From the NCBI RefSeq assembly GCF_001866645.1, contig NZ_MLYP01000012.1:1-45498 (forward strand): a stretch of DNA of 45,498 nucleotides. The letters run 5' to 3'. Numbering within the stretch: the first letter of the stretch is position 1; every line of letters starts with the position of its first letter. Positions 1 through 10,636 of the stretch are shown one piece after another. Source of the DNA: Streptomyces colonosanans. Lineage in GTDB: Bacteria; Actinomycetota; Actinomycetes; Streptomycetales; Streptomycetaceae. Made by a program: the position numbers and the translations under genes. The notes under the pieces are model-generated. The model had not been told where the DNA came from. It did no database searches and saw only the letters and a list, made by a program, of their open reading frames with translations.

Positions 1-1
1 G

Positions 2-1164
2 CATGATGCGGTGCATCCGGAGTTGGGGGCGGTGGAGGATTTCGTCTGGTTCGTGGGGCGGGCGCGGGATGTGGGTCTTGAGGTGGCGCTGGATTTCGCG
101 TTGCAGTGTTCGCCGGATCATCCGTGGGTGTTGAAGCATCCGGAGTGGTTTCGCCATCGTGGGGACGGGTCGGTGGCGTATGCGGAGAATCCGCCGAAGA
201 GGTATCAGGACATCTATCCGGTGTTCTTCGATGCGGACATGGACGGGCTGGTGGCGGAGACGCTGCGGGTGCTGCGGTTCTGGATGGGGCTGGGGGTGCG
301 GATCTTCAGGGTGGACAATCCGCATACCAAGCCGGTGGTGTTCTGGGAGCGGGTGGTGGGGGAGATCAACCGGTCGGATCCGGATGTGATCTTCCTGGCG
401 GAGGCGTTCACCCGGCCGGCGATGCTGCGGACGCTGGCCGCGGTGGGGTTCCAGCAGTCGTACACGTATTTCACGTGGCGAAACACGAAACAGGAACTGA
501 CGGAGTATCTGGGTGAGTTGACGCAGGAGACGGCTGCGTTTTTGCGGCCGAACTTCTTCGTGAACACTCCCGACATCCTGCCCGTGTATCTGCAGCGCGG
601 GGGGCGGGCGGCGTTCGAGGTGCGGGCGGTGCTGGCGGCGACGCTGTCGCCGTCGTGGGGGATGTACTCGGGTTTCGAGTTGTGTGAGAACGTGCCACTG
701 GAGGAGGGCGGGGAGGAGTACCGGGACTCGGAGAAGTACCAGCTCAGGCCGAGGGACTGGGAGGGTGCCGAGCGGGAGGGGCGCAGCATTGCCCCGCTGA
801 TCACCTCCCTCAATCGCATCCGTCGTGAGCACCGCGCGCTGCGGCAGTTGCGGAATCTGCGTTTTCATCATGCGGACAACGACGCGGTGATCGTCTACTC
901 GAAGTGTTCGGGTGCGGATGCGGTGGTGGTGGTGGTGAACCTGGATCCTCACCACACCCAGGAGGCGACGGTCTCGTTGGACATGCCGCGGCTCGGTCTT
1001 GACTGGAACGAGTCGGTGCCGGTGCGTGATGAGCTCACCGGTGTCACCTACCACTGGGGCAGGACCAACTATGTACGTCTTGCGCCACATGAGCATCCCG
1101 CGCATGTGCTGAGTGTCCTGCGACCGCGACCGTCGTCACCGCCCATCGGAGGGTCACCCACACG

Positions 1165-1168
<4 letters not shown>
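2..1168 (+). CDS. glgE: GlgE, maltosyltransferase (5'-truncated)
   Basis: Alpha-1,4-glucan:maltose-1-phosphate maltosyltransferase, a cytoplasmic GH13_3 enzyme that extends linear alpha-glucan using maltose 1-phosphate. The window opens inside the gene: the frame is open from base 2 (H-D-A-V-H-P-E-L), and about 285 N-terminal residues of a roughly 675-residue family protein are missing. The retained part holds the catalytic half of the barrel: [10 protein letters not shown], with the nucleophile Asp at nt 314-316, FLAEAFTRP with the acid/base Glu, and a C-terminal beta-domain. The stop overlaps the treS start (ATGA at 1165-1168), so the two are probably translationally coupled. The codons here favour G or T at the third position, unlike the C-rich distal genes of the same operon. 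Confidence 0.95.
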
Positions 1169-2865
<1,697 letters not shown>

Positions 2866-2932
2866 CGCCCGGAGCGGGGCGGTTTCCCTCCGCCTCGCCA
2901 CGGCACCCATCGCCGGGGAAAGGACGCACGCC

Positions 2933-4333
2933 ATGTCGGAAGCCGTCACCCGCGCCGCCTCGCAACGCCCCAGCCTGCTCACATCCCTCGGCCCGCCGCT
3001 GCGGGAATGGCTGCCGCGGCAGCGCTGGTTCGCGGGCAAGGGACGGCCGGTCACCGGGTTGTCGCTGGTTTCGGCCACCGATCTGCTGCCGCCCGGCGGC
3101 ACACCGCGCCTCATCCACCTGCTCGTACGGGCCCATCAGCCGGACTCCCCCGCCCGGGGTGCCGTGTCGCACCCCGGGGACTGCTACCAACTGCTGATAG
3201 GCGTGCGCGAGGTGCTGCCACCACGGCTGGCGCCCGCGCTCATCGGACGTCCGGAGAAGGGCCCGCTGGCGGGGCGGACCGTCTACGAGGCGCTGTACGA
3301 CCCCCGGGCCGCCGCTGTGCTCCTGAAGGCGATCCGCACCCGAGCCCGCGTCGGCCGGCTCCGCTTCGAGGGAGACGGACACCAGAGGATACGGGGCGGA
3401 CTCGTCCCGCGGAGGCTGACTTCGGAGCAGTCCAACTCGTCGGTCATCTATGGAGATACGTTCATCCTAAAGCTGCTGCGGCGCATCGTTCCGGGCATCA
3501 ACCCTGATCTGGAACTGCCGCTGGTGCTCTCGCGCGAGGGCTGCCCCCGGGTGCCCGCGCCGACCGGCTGGCTGCGCGCCGACCTCGACGGCGTCGACGA
3601 CCCGTACATCCTGGCCGTACTGCAACCCTATGTACGGGGAGCCACGGACGGCTGGGAACTGGCGCTGCGCGAGCTGGCCAAGAGCGAGGACTTCACGGCG
3701 GAGGCGCGGGCACTCGGGCGGGCGACGGCCGAGGTGCACAGAGCACTGGCCCACACACTGCCCACGGTCACCATGGGACATGCCCAGATACGGGCGCTGG
3801 CCGACGGCATGGCCCGGCGGCTGGAGGCGGCTGCGCAGGCGGTACCCGCACTGCAGCCCTACGCGCCCGCGCTGCACTCCGTGTTCGAGGAGCTGACCGC
3901 CTTCGCCGCCGAGGGGCGCGCCTGGACCGCCCAGCGCATCCACGGCGATCTGCACCTGGGCCAGTGCCTGCGCTCGCCGTCCGGAGAGTGGTCCCTCATC
4001 GACTTCGAGGGTGAGCCGTCGAAGTCGCTGGCCGAGCGCCGGATGCCGCAGCCGACGGTGCGAGACGTCGCGGGGATGCTGCGCTCCTTCGACTACGCCG
4101 CACACTCCGCCGTCCCCCCGGCACCGGAGTGGGCCACGGCGTGCCGGGCCGCGTTCTGCTCCGGGTACACGGTGTCCGCGGGGCGCGACCCGCGGACCGA
4201 TCCCGTGCTGCTGCGCGCGTACGAGACGGACAAGGCCGTCTACGAAGTCCTGTACGAGGCCCGCCACCGCCCCGACTGGCTGCCGGTGCCGATGGCGGCC
4301 ATACGCCGTCTGTCCGCCGGCGTGACGCACTGA
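2933..4333 (+). CDS. mak: Maltokinase (Mak/Pep2)
   Basis: ATP-dependent kinase making maltose 1-phosphate for GlgE. The 466-residue protein has the N-terminal cap with LPRQRWFAGKGRPV, and an aminoglycoside-phosphotransferase-like core with IHGDLHLGQCLR (catalytic loop) and LIDFEGEPS (Mg-binding). I chose ATG 2933 because GGGGAAAGGA sits about 9 nt upstream. The open frame extends back into treS, but that extension has no family-like sequence. TreS and maltokinase are known to form a complex in mycobacteria, and their adjacency fits this. The gap after treS is only 67 nt and shows no terminator, so the gene is probably cotranscribed. Confidence 0.95.
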   Translation: MSEAVTRAASQRPSLLTSLGPPLREWLPRQRWFAGKGRPVTGLSLVSATDLLPPGGTPRLIHLLVRAHQPDSPARGAVSHPGDCYQLLIGVREVLPPRLAPALIGRPEKGPLAGRTVYEALYDPRAAAVLLKAIRTRARVGRLRFEGDGHQRIRGGLVPRRLTSEQSNSSVIYGDTFILKLLRRIVPGINPDLELPLVLSREGCPRVPAPTGWLRADLDGVDDPYILAVLQPYVRGATDGWELALRELAKSEDFTAEARALGRATAEVHRALAHTLPTVTMGHAQIRALADGMARRLEAAAQAVPALQPYAPALHSVFEELTAFAAEGRAWTAQRIHGDLHLGQCLRSPSGEWSLIDFEGEPSKSLAERRMPQPTVRDVAGMLRSFDYAAHSAVPPAPEWATACRAAFCSGYTVSAGRDPRTDPVLLRAYETDKAVYEVLYEARHRPDWLPVPMAAIRRLSAGVTH

Positions 4334-4357
4334 TCCCCCTGCCGAGGAGGCCCGCCC

Positions 4358-6655
4358 GTGATGCCCCGCACTCCGTCCGACGACAGCAGGAAGACGAACG
4401 ACGACGGTCAGGAGAAGACCGGCGCGAAGGCGGCACCGGAGCGGGGCGCGGCGGACATGGCCCTCTCCTCCGCCGTCGGCACCGGTGATCGTGAACGGCT
4501 GCTGGCGGGCACCCATCACGACCCGCACGCGGTGCTCGGCGCCCATCCGGTGCCCGACGGGGTCGCCTTCCGGGCCCTCCGCCCCTACGCGCTGTCCGTC
4601 ACCGTCGTCGCCGGGAGCCTGCGGGCCGAACTGCACGACGACAGGGACGGCTTCTTCTCGGGAGTGCTGCCGCTGCACGACGTCCCCGAGTACCGGCTGC
4701 TGGTGACGTACGAGGGAGCCGTGCTGGAGACCGAGGACGCCTACCGCTTCCTTCCCGCCCTCGGCGAACTGGACCTGCACCTGATCGGCGAGGGCCGGCA
4801 CGAGGAGCTGTGGCAGGCGCTCGGCGCCCACCCGATGACACACCAGGGCGTAAGAGGCACCCGTTTCTCAGTGTGGGCGCCGAACGCACGGGGCGTACGC
4901 GTGATCGGTGGCTTCAACTTCTGGGACGGTACGGGCCATCCGATGCGTTCGCTCGGCTCGAGCGGTGTGTGGGAGCTGTTCGTGCCCGGCATCGGTGAGG
5001 GCGAACTGTACAAGTTCGACCTCACGCGCCCCGACGGCACGCACACCCTCCGCGCGGATCCGCTGGCCCGCCGTACCGAGGTCCCGCCCGCGACCGCGTC
5101 GATCGTGGCCCGGTCGACGTACACGTGGAGTGATGCGGAATGGATGGCCCGGCGCAATGACCGACCGGTCACCGAGGCGCCCGTCTCCGTGTACGAGATC
5201 CATCTCCCCTCCTGGCGCCCAGGACTGACCTACCGCCAACTCGCCGAGCAACTCCCCGCATACGTGAACGACCTCGGCTTCACCCACGTGGAACTGATGC
5301 CGCTCGCGGAGCACCCCTTCGGCGGCTCCTGGGGCTACCAGGTCACCGGCTTCTACGCGCCCACCGCCCGCCTGGGCACCCCCGACGACTTCAGGTACCT
5401 CATCGACGCACTGCACCAGGCAGGCATCGGCGTCCTCATGGACTGGGTACCCGCCCACTTCCCCCGCGACGACTGGGCCCTGGCCGCCTTCGACGGCCGC
5501 CCCCTGTACGAACACCCCGACCCCCAGCAAGCCGCCCACCCCGACTGGGGAACCCTCGAGTTCGACTACGGTCGACACGAAGTACGCAACTTCCTGACCG
5601 CCAACGCCGTCTACTGGTGCGAGGAGTTCCACATCGACGGACTACGCGTGGACGCCGTCGCCTCCATGCTCTACCTCGACTACTCCCGCCAGAGCGGCCA
5701 GTGGACCCCCAACCCCTACGGCGGCAACGAGAACCTCGACGCGATCGCCTTCCTGAAAGAGATGAACGCCACCGTCCACCGCCGCTGCCCCGGCGTCGTC
5801 ACCATCGCCGAGGAATCCACCGCCTTCGACGGCGTCACCCGCCCCACCCACCACCAGGGCCTGGGCTTCGGCCTGAAATGGAACATGGGCTGGATGCACG
5901 ACACCCTCGCCTACCTCTCCAAGGACCCCGTGCACCGCAAGCACCACCACAACGAGCTGACCTTCTCGATGATGTACGCCTACAGCGAGAACTACCTCCT
6001 GCCGATCTCCCACGACGAAGTCGTGCACGGCAAACGGTCACTGGTGTCGAAGATGCCCGGCGACTGGTGGCAGCAGCGCGCCACCCACCGCGCCTACCTC
6101 GCCTACATGTGGGCCCACCCCGGCAAACAACTCCTCTTCATGGGACAGGAATTCGCCCAGGGCGCCGAATGGTCCGAAGCCCACGGCCCCGACTGGTGGC
6201 TCCTCGACCCCGCCTACGGAGCCGAACCCGACCACCGCGGCGTACGCGACCTCGTCCGCGACCTCAACACCCACTACCGCCACACCCCTGCCTTGTGGCA
6301 ACGCGACACCGACCCGTCCGGCTTCCAATGGATCACAGCCGACGCCGCCGACGACAACGTCCTCGCCTTCCTCCGATTCGACACGGAAGGCACGCCCCTG
6401 CTGTCCGTCTCGAACTTCTCCCCGGTCGTCCGCCACGACTACCGCCTGGGCGTCCCCGACGACGTCCCCGCCTGGCACGAACTCCTGAACACCGACACCG
6501 CACAGTACGGCGGCAGCGACGTCCGCAACCCCGACCCACTGAAACCGGACTCCGCCCCCTGGCACGGCCGCCCGGCCGGCATCCGGCCGACCCTGCCGCC
6601 GCTGGCGACGGTGTGGCTGCGGCCGGCTTACGACCTGGGGAGCAATGGGGAGTGA
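4358..6655 (+). CDS. glgB: 1,4-alpha-glucan branching enzyme GlgB
   Basis: Adds alpha-1,6 branches to the GlgE-made glucan. The 765-residue protein has an N-terminal extension and a first beta-sandwich, then a CBM48 domain ([13 protein letters not shown]), then the GH13_9 barrel. The barrel shows [11 protein letters not shown], nucleophile Asp about residue 431 in [12 protein letters not shown], Glu about 484 in TIAEESTAF, and the His-Asp pair in [21 protein letters not shown] at 4344-4350 serves GTG 4358 or ATG 4361; the choice is open. The first ~290 codons have balanced G/C third positions, while from about nt 5220 C dominates. The last codons form the left arm of a large inverted repeat. 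It is the last gene of the glgE operon. Confidence 0.96.
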   Translation: MMPRTPSDDSRKTNDDGQEKTGAKAAPERGAADMALSSAVGTGDRERLLAGTHHDPHAVLGAHPVPDGVAFRALRPYALSVTVVAGSLRAELHDDRDGFFSGVLPLHDVPEYRLLVTYEGAVLETEDAYRFLPALGELDLHLIGEGRHEELWQALGAHPMTHQGVRGTRFSVWAPNARGVRVIGGFNFWDGTGHPMRSLGSSGVWELFVPGIGEGELYKFDLTRPDGTHTLRADPLARRTEVPPATASIVARSTYTWSDAEWMARRNDRPVTEAPVSVYEIHLPSWRPGLTYRQLAEQLPAYVNDLGFTHVELMPLAEHPFGGSWGYQVTGFYAPTARLGTPDDFRYLIDALHQAGIGVLMDWVPAHFPRDDWALAAFDGRPLYEHPDPQQAAHPDWGTLEFDYGRHEVRNFLTANAVYWCEEFHIDGLRVDAVASMLYLDYSRQSGQWTPNPYGGNENLDAIAFLKEMNATVHRRCPGVVTIAEESTAFDGVTRPTHHQGLGFGLKWNMGWMHDTLAYLSKDPVHRKHHHNELTFSMMYAYSENYLLPISHDEVVHGKRSLVSKMPGDWWQQRATHRAYLAYMWAHPGKQLLFMGQEFAQGAEWSEAHGPDWWLLDPAYGAEPDHRGVRDLVRDLNTHYRHTPALWQRDTDPSGFQWITADAADDNVLAFLRFDTEGTPLLSVSNFSPVVRHDYRLGVPDDVPAWHELLNTDTAQYGGSDVRNPDPLKPDSAPWHGRPAGIRPTLPPLATVWLRPAYDLGSNGE

Positions 6656-6793
6656 GTGAAGGAGCGGCGTCCGGTGCGGTCGATCGCAAGGCGCCGGAAG
6701 GTCCTCGTAGCGGAGCTACCAGGACCTTCCGGCAACGCCGTGAGCGGCCGTGCCGGACGCCGCGACGCCGCTCCCCATTGCTCCCCAGGTCGT
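6630..6793. repeat. Nested inverted repeat / terminator after glgB
   Basis: A set of nested inverted repeats. The outer arms are 23 bp and perfect (6630-6652 and 6771-6793), and the left arm is the last coding bases of glgB. Inside lie 11-bp arms (6664-6674 and 6753-6763). Inside those is a hairpin of 12 plus 5 bp (6694-6705 with 6721-6732, and GTAGC 6707-6711 with GCTAC 6715-6719). It lies between convergent glgB and the HelD-type gene, so a bidirectional terminator is the likely role. No T-run follows, as is common in Streptomyces. The rest of 6656-6854 holds no gene I can support. Confidence 0.8.
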
Positions 6794-6854
6794 TAGGGCG
6801 TGGTTGGCAGTCCCGTCCCCCTTCGAACGGACGACGGGACTGCCGGCACCGGCC

Positions 6855-9116
6855 CTACGCGAGGGCGTCCGCCAGAGCCTTCGGCAGGTCACGGGTGTAG
6901 AGCACGCCGAGCCGCTGCGTGGCCCGGCTCAGGGCCACGTACAGGTCGCTCGTGCCGTAGTGGCCGGGCTCGACCACGAGCACGGAGTCGAACTCCAGCC
7001 CCTTGGACTGACGCGCGTCGAGCAACACCACGGTCCGGGTCAGATCCGGTTCCGCGCCCGCCGTCACCCCGTCCAGGTGCGCGGCGAGCGACCGGTGCAG
7101 TTCGCGCGGCGCGATCACCGCGAGCCGGCCCTCGGAGGGGGTCAGCTCCTCCACCGCCTTGGCCACGGCTCCGGGCAGGTCGTCGGTGGCGCGTACCCAG
7201 GGCCGTACGCCCGTGGACCGTACCGAACTCGGTGGTTCGAAGCCGGGGGTCTCCGCGCGCACCACGCTCGCCGCCACGTCCATGATCTCGGCCGGAGTAC
7301 GGTAGTTGACGCCGAGGCGGGTGTGTTCCCAGCGGTCCTCGACGTACGGCGTGAGGATCTCCGACCACGAGCCGACCCCGGCGGCCTCGGCCGTCTGCGC
7401 CGGGTCGCCGACCAGCGTCATCGAACGGGTCGGGCAGCGCCGCATCAGCAGCCGCCACGCCATCGGCGACAGCTCCTGCGCCTCGTCGACGATGATGTGC
7501 CCGAACGCCCAGGTGCGGTCGGCCGCCGCGCGTTCGGCGGCGCTGCGGTGGTCGGCCTCCTCGTGCCGCTCGGCGAACCGCTCGGCGTCGATGATGTGGT
7601 GTGCGGACAGGACCTCCGACGCGTCGGGATCGTCCTCCTCCTTGTCCTCGAACTCGTAGGTCCGGGACGCGTACGACACGTCCAGCACGCCCTGCGCGAA
7701 GGCGACCTGGGCCTCGCGCTCGCGTTCGGCATGGGCGCGGGCCATCCGGTCGTCCTCACCGAGGAGTTCGGCCGCCTCGTCGAGGAGCGGCACATCGGCC
7801 GTGGTCCAGGCGCGCGTGACCGGGCGGCGGACGGCGGCCGCGTCCTCGTCGGACACATACCCCTCCGGGTCGGCGAGAAAGTCCGCAACCAGCCGCTGCG
7901 GGGTCAACCGGGGCCACAACTGGTCGATTGCCGACCAGACTTCGGAGTTCTCGGCGAGTTCGTCCCGAATCTGGGTGATGTCGCTGGCGTCCAGAAGGTT
8001 GGAGCCGTCGTACGGGTCGGTGCCGATCCGCTCGGCGACCATGTCGGTGAGCGTGTTGAGGATGTGGCCCTCGAAGTACTCGCGGGCCGCGTTGTGCGGC
8101 AGCTTCGCGCCGCGGGTGCGCTCGCGGGCCACACTCACCAGCCCGTCGTCCAGCATCAGGACCTCGCGGTCGTGCTCGATGGCGATCACCGGGTCGGGCA
8201 GTGCCTGCCGGTCCCGTACGACGGCGGCGAGCACGTCCGCCATGTCGGCCCGGCCCTTCACGGCGGCCGCTTCGGGCGTGTCGGTCGCGGTCGCCTTCAC
8301 TCCGGGGAACAGCTCGCCGACCGTCGCCAGCAGCACGCCCGTCTCACCGAGCGAGGGCAGCACCTCGCCGATGTAGCCGAGGAAGGCCGGGTTGGGGCCG
8401 ACGATGAGGACGGCCCGCTTGGCGAGCAATTCCCGGTGTTCATAGAGGAGGAACGCCGCCCGGTGCAGGGCGACAGCCGTCTTGCCGGTGCCGGGGCCAC
8501 CCTCCACCACCAGTACGCCTCGGTGCGGTGCGCGGATGATGCGGTCCTGGTCGGCCTGGATGGTCTGCACGATGTCGCCCATCCGGCCGGTGCGGGCCGA
8601 GTTGAGCGCGGCGAGCAGCACGGCGTCACCGGACGGGTCCTCGTGGCCGGTGCGCTCGCGGTCGCCGAGATCGAGGATCTCGTCGTGCAGGGACGTGACC
8701 CGGCGCCCGTCGGTGGAGATGTGCCGGCGCCTGCGCAGTCCCATCGGGGTGTGGCCGGTGGCCAGGTAGAAGGGGCGGGCGACCTCGGCCCGCCAGTCGA
8801 TCAGGATCGGCGTGCGGTCCGGGTCGTCGGCGCGCAGCCCGATGCGGCCGATGTGGTGGGTCTTGCCGGAGGTGAGGTCGATCCGGCCGAAACAGAGCGA
8901 ACCGTCCACGGCGTTCAGCGCCGCCAGCAGCCCCGACCGTTCGGCGACGAGGATGTCCCGCTCCAGCCGGGCCTGCATGGGCTTGTCGCCCTGCGCCAGC
9001 GCGTCCGTGACGGACGTCTCGGTGTCACCGCGCAGCGCGTCCACGCGCGCGTACAACCCGTCGATGAATTCCTGCTCCCTGCGAAATTCATCGTCTGGAA
9101 ATTCGGTGTTTGACAA
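6855..9116 (-). CDS. HelD-type UvrD-like ATPase acting on RNA polymerase
   Basis: A 753-residue superfamily-1 helicase-like protein of the HelD/HelR class, which removes RNA polymerase from stalled or drug-bound complexes; some actinobacterial members protect against rifamycins. There is an N-terminal coiled region (residues 1-70), Walker A GGPGTGKT at 206-213, motif II IIVDEAQELSP, motif III LVGDPAQTAEA, motif IV VNYRTPAEIMD, motif V DARQSKGLEFD and motif VI LYVALSRATQRLG. The start is TTG at 9116, with GGAG 5 nt upstream. A strong opposite-strand promoter overlaps this start. I do not see a palindrome that I recognise as a rifamycin-associated element, so induction by rifamycin is not supported. 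It converges with glgB. Confidence 0.88.
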   Translation of the reverse strand: MSNTEFPDDEFRREQEFIDGLYARVDALRGDTETSVTDALAQGDKPMQARLERDILVAERSGLLAALNAVDGSLCFGRIDLTSGKTHHIGRIGLRADDPDRTPILIDWRAEVARPFYLATGHTPMGLRRRRHISTDGRRVTSLHDEILDLGDRERTGHEDPSGDAVLLAALNSARTGRMGDIVQTIQADQDRIIRAPHRGVLVVEGGPGTGKTAVALHRAAFLLYEHRELLAKRAVLIVGPNPAFLGYIGEVLPSLGETGVLLATVGELFPGVKATATDTPEAAAVKGRADMADVLAAVVRDRQALPDPVIAIEHDREVLMLDDGLVSVARERTRGAKLPHNAAREYFEGHILNTLTDMVAERIGTDPYDGSNLLDASDITQIRDELAENSEVWSAIDQLWPRLTPQRLVADFLADPEGYVSDEDAAAVRRPVTRAWTTADVPLLDEAAELLGEDDRMARAHAEREREAQVAFAQGVLDVSYASRTYEFEDKEEDDPDASEVLSAHHIIDAERFAERHEEADHRSAAERAAADRTWAFGHIIVDEAQELSPMAWRLLMRRCPTRSMTLVGDPAQTAEAAGVGSWSEILTPYVEDRWEHTRLGVNYRTPAEIMDVAASVVRAETPGFEPPSSVRSTGVRPWVRATDDLPGAVAKAVEELTPSEGRLAVIAPRELHRSLAAHLDGVTAGAEPDLTRTVVLLDARQSKGLEFDSVLVVEPGHYGTSDLYVALSRATQRLGVLYTRDLPKALADALA

Positions 9117-9139
9117 TTCCGCTCCCGCCCGGATATACT
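9110..9139 (+). promoter_or_regulatory. Near-consensus housekeeping promoter (+ strand)
   Basis: TTGACA at 9110-9115, an 18-bp spacer and TATACT at 9134-9139, much nearer the vegetative sigma consensus than usual in Streptomyces. It reads rightward, away from the HelD-type gene whose TTG start (9114-9116) overlaps the -35. The only thing downstream on this strand is a ~95-nt stretch ending in a terminator. The predicted start is about 9146. Confidence 0.75.
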
Positions 9140-9145
9140 GTGGCT

Positions 9146-9240
9146 ACTGAACATCTTCGCGACCCGATTCAATTGGAGTCGCGAACTATTGAATATACGC
9201 AGAAAAATCCCCCGAGCGCAATTGCTCGAGGGATTTATTG
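9146..9240 (+). ncRNA. Predicted small RNA
   Basis: A small-RNA gene inferred from three parts. They are the near-consensus promoter ending at 9139, a hairpin with a perfect 8-bp stem (TTCGCGAC 9156-9163 with GTCGCGAA 9178-9185, 14-nt loop), and, after an A-rich linker, a terminator hairpin (9208-9217 with 9224-9233) followed by TTTATTG. No open reading frame of note fits inside. It is AT-rich compared with its surroundings. It lies antisense to the leader of the HelD-type gene and downstream of the convergent thioredoxin gene, so either could be a target. The loops lack the C-runs of 6C RNA. I do not recognise the family; the call rests on architecture only. Confidence 0.6.
9208..9240. terminator. 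Bidirectional intrinsic terminator
   Basis: A 10-bp stem with one mismatch (9208-9217 with 9224-9233) and a 6-nt loop. It is flanked by TTTATTG on the right and AAAAA on the left, giving a U-run in either direction. It can end the predicted small RNA (rightward) and the merR-trxA transcript (leftward). Confidence 0.75.
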
Positions 9241-9254
9241 CGTTCTGTTTGGAT

Positions 9255-9590
9255 TCAGAGCACGTCGGACAGCTCCTCCAGCAGCCGCCGCTTGGGCCGG
9301 GCGCCCACCATCGACTTCACGGGCTCGCCGCCCTGGAACACCATGAGGGTCGGCGTGCCCAGCACGCCGTACGTGATCGTGGTCCGCGGATTCCGGTCCA
9401 CGTCCAGCTGGACGATCTTCAGCCGGTCGCCCTCCTCGAAGGCGATGGCGCCCAGCACCGGCGCCAGCTGCCTGCACGGTCCGCACCATTCGGCCGTGAA
9501 CTGCACCAGCACCGGCAGGTCCGCCCCGAGCACTTCCGCTTCGAAATCCTCGTCCGTCACTTCACTCACACCCGCCACCTGCTTGATCAC
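9255..9590 (-). CDS. trxA: Thioredoxin
   Basis: A small cytoplasmic dithiol-disulfide oxidoreductase, 111 residues, the usual thioredoxin size. The active site is WCGPCR at residues 35-40 within FTAEWCGPCRQLAP, and the cis-proline loop is GTPTLMVF. The GTG start at 9590 overlaps the stop of the MerR gene (GTGA), so translation is coupled to it. A later in-frame GTG giving VSEVTDEDF is an alternative start. Being cotranscribed with a cysteine-containing MerR regulator suggests redox- or thiol-responsive expression; that part is inference. Confidence 0.93.
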   Translation of the reverse strand: MIKQVAGVSEVTDEDFEAEVLGADLPVLVQFTAEWCGPCRQLAPVLGAIAFEEGDRLKIVQLDVDRNPRTTITYGVLGTPTLMVFQGGEPVKSMVGARPKRRLLEELSDVL

Positions 9591-10015
9591 CGCTCATGCC
9601 CTCCCAGCTCGCACGCGGGTTCCGGACCGCCCGGAACCAGCGCATCGGCGGCCAGCTCGTCCCTCGCCCTCTCGGCCCGCACCAACTGAGCACCGACCTG
9701 CGCCCGCACGGCCTGCAGCTCGCCGATCAGCGCGTCGAGTTCGTCCAGCTTGCGCCGGTAGACCGCGAGCGACGCCGGGCACGAGTCACCTTCCGGATGC
9801 CCGGCCCGCAGACACTCCACGAAGGGCCGCGTCTCCTCCAGGTCGAACCCGAAATCCTGCAGCGTGCGGATCTGCCGCAGCAGCGTCAGGTCCCGCTCGT
9901 CATAGGTGCGGTGCCCTTGGGCGTCCCGCCGCGCGGGCAGCAGCCCCCGCGACTCGTAGTACCGCAGCGTCCGGGTCGTGGTCCCGACCCGCGCGGCCAG
10001 CTCGCCGATTCGCAT
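9587..10015 (-). CDS. MerR-family regulator upstream of trxA
   Basis: A transcriptional regulator of 142 residues. The N-terminal winged HTH reads MRIGELAARVGTTTRTLRYY, followed by GLLPARRDAQGHRTY and a long C-terminal dimerisation coil (DELDALIGELQAVRAQV). Two cysteines in the effector part (VECLRAGHPEGDSCP) could bind metal or form a disulfide; the ligand is unknown. I chose ATG 10015 over the upstream frame because MRIGEL is the canonical family start. A palindrome lies 17 nt upstream. The stop overlaps the trxA start, so the two form an operon. Confidence 0.88.
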   Translation of the reverse strand: MRIGELAARVGTTTRTLRYYESRGLLPARRDAQGHRTYDERDLTLLRQIRTLQDFGFDLEETRPFVECLRAGHPEGDSCPASLAVYRRKLDELDALIGELQAVRAQVGAQLVRAERARDELAADALVPGGPEPACELGGHER

Positions 10016-10032
10016 GGTTACGACCGTAGGCG

Positions 10033-10048
10033 TTGACGTCGGCGTCAA
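10033..10048. promoter_or_regulatory. Palindromic candidate MerR operator
   Basis: TTGACGTCGGCGTCAA, a 16-bp palindrome with one mismatched pair, 17 bp upstream of the MerR ATG. On the minus strand its TTGACG could be a -35, with TCGTAA 19 bp further on as -10. That is the long spacing typical of MerR-activated promoters, and the mRNA would then be nearly leaderless. Confidence 0.5.
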
Positions 10049-10075
10049 GGCAAGGCCGGCGAAGGCGGGGCGGGG

Positions 10076-10597
10076 TCAGGGCAGGGCCGGCGGGAGCAGC
10101 GGCTTGCGCGGCACCGGGGAGGACAGCACGATCGACGTGGTCGTACGTCCGAGCGCCGAGGTCTGCTCCAGGACCTCCTCCAGATGGACGGTGTCGGTGA
10201 CGGCGACCCTGAGGATCCAGCAGTCCTCGCCGACCACGTGGTGGACCTCGGTGATCTCGGGGCGTTCCAGCAGTTCCAGGGTGCGGGGGTGCTTGAGGGT
10301 GTAGCCGCCGTGCGGGTTGACCCGGACGAAGGCCTGGATGCCGTAGCCGAGCCGGGCCGGGGCGACCTGCGCGCCGTACCCGGTGATCGCACCCGCGGCC
10401 TCCAGCCGCCGCACCCGCTCGGTCACCGCTGCCGGGCTGAGCCGCACCCGGCGCCCCAGCTCGCTCAGCTTGATCCTGCCGTCGGCCTGGAGCAGCTGGA
10501 GGATCTGCCGGTCCAACGCGTCGAAGGCCACCGACGTTTCGTTGGTGGCAGCGCGCAGATGCCGTTGTTCTTTCGGTGCCGCAGCCGGAACTCCCAT
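10076..10597 (-). CDS. Lrp/AsnC-family regulator
   Basis: A 173-residue feast/famine-type regulator. The N-terminal HTH spans FDALDRQILQLLQADGRIK and LSELGRRVRLSPAAVTERVR. The C-terminal RAM ligand domain carries ITEVHHVVGEDCWILRVAV. ATG 10597 is preceded by GGGGGAG. The longer frame runs through neighbouring genes and is not coding. It is divergent from the epimerase/aldo-keto reductase pair with only 39 bp between starts, so that pair is the natural target, but no operator is evident. The ligand is unknown. Confidence 0.9.
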   Translation of the reverse strand: MGVPAAAPKEQRHLRAATNETSVAFDALDRQILQLLQADGRIKLSELGRRVRLSPAAVTERVRRLEAAGAITGYGAQVAPARLGYGIQAFVRVNPHGGYTLKHPRTLELLERPEITEVHHVVGEDCWILRVAVTDTVHLEEVLEQTSALGRTTTSIVLSSPVPRKPLLPPALP

Positions 10598-10636
10598 GTC
10601 TCCCCCTTCAGGCCTGGCTGGTACGCCGGAAGAATT

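Noticed and set aside
6750..9113. 787-residue plus-strand open frame opposite the HelD-type gene
   Set aside because: Arg/Gly/Val-rich shadow of a GC-rich gene; the minus-strand frame has all helicase motifs.
9146..9240. Identification of the small RNA as 6C RNA or 6S-like RNA
   Set aside because: The loops have no runs of cytosine, and the ~95-nt length and two-hairpin form do not fit 6S.
9117..9250. Rifamycin-associated element upstream of the HelD-type gene
   Set aside because: No long GC palindrome of that kind is present; the only inverted repeats are the small-RNA stems.
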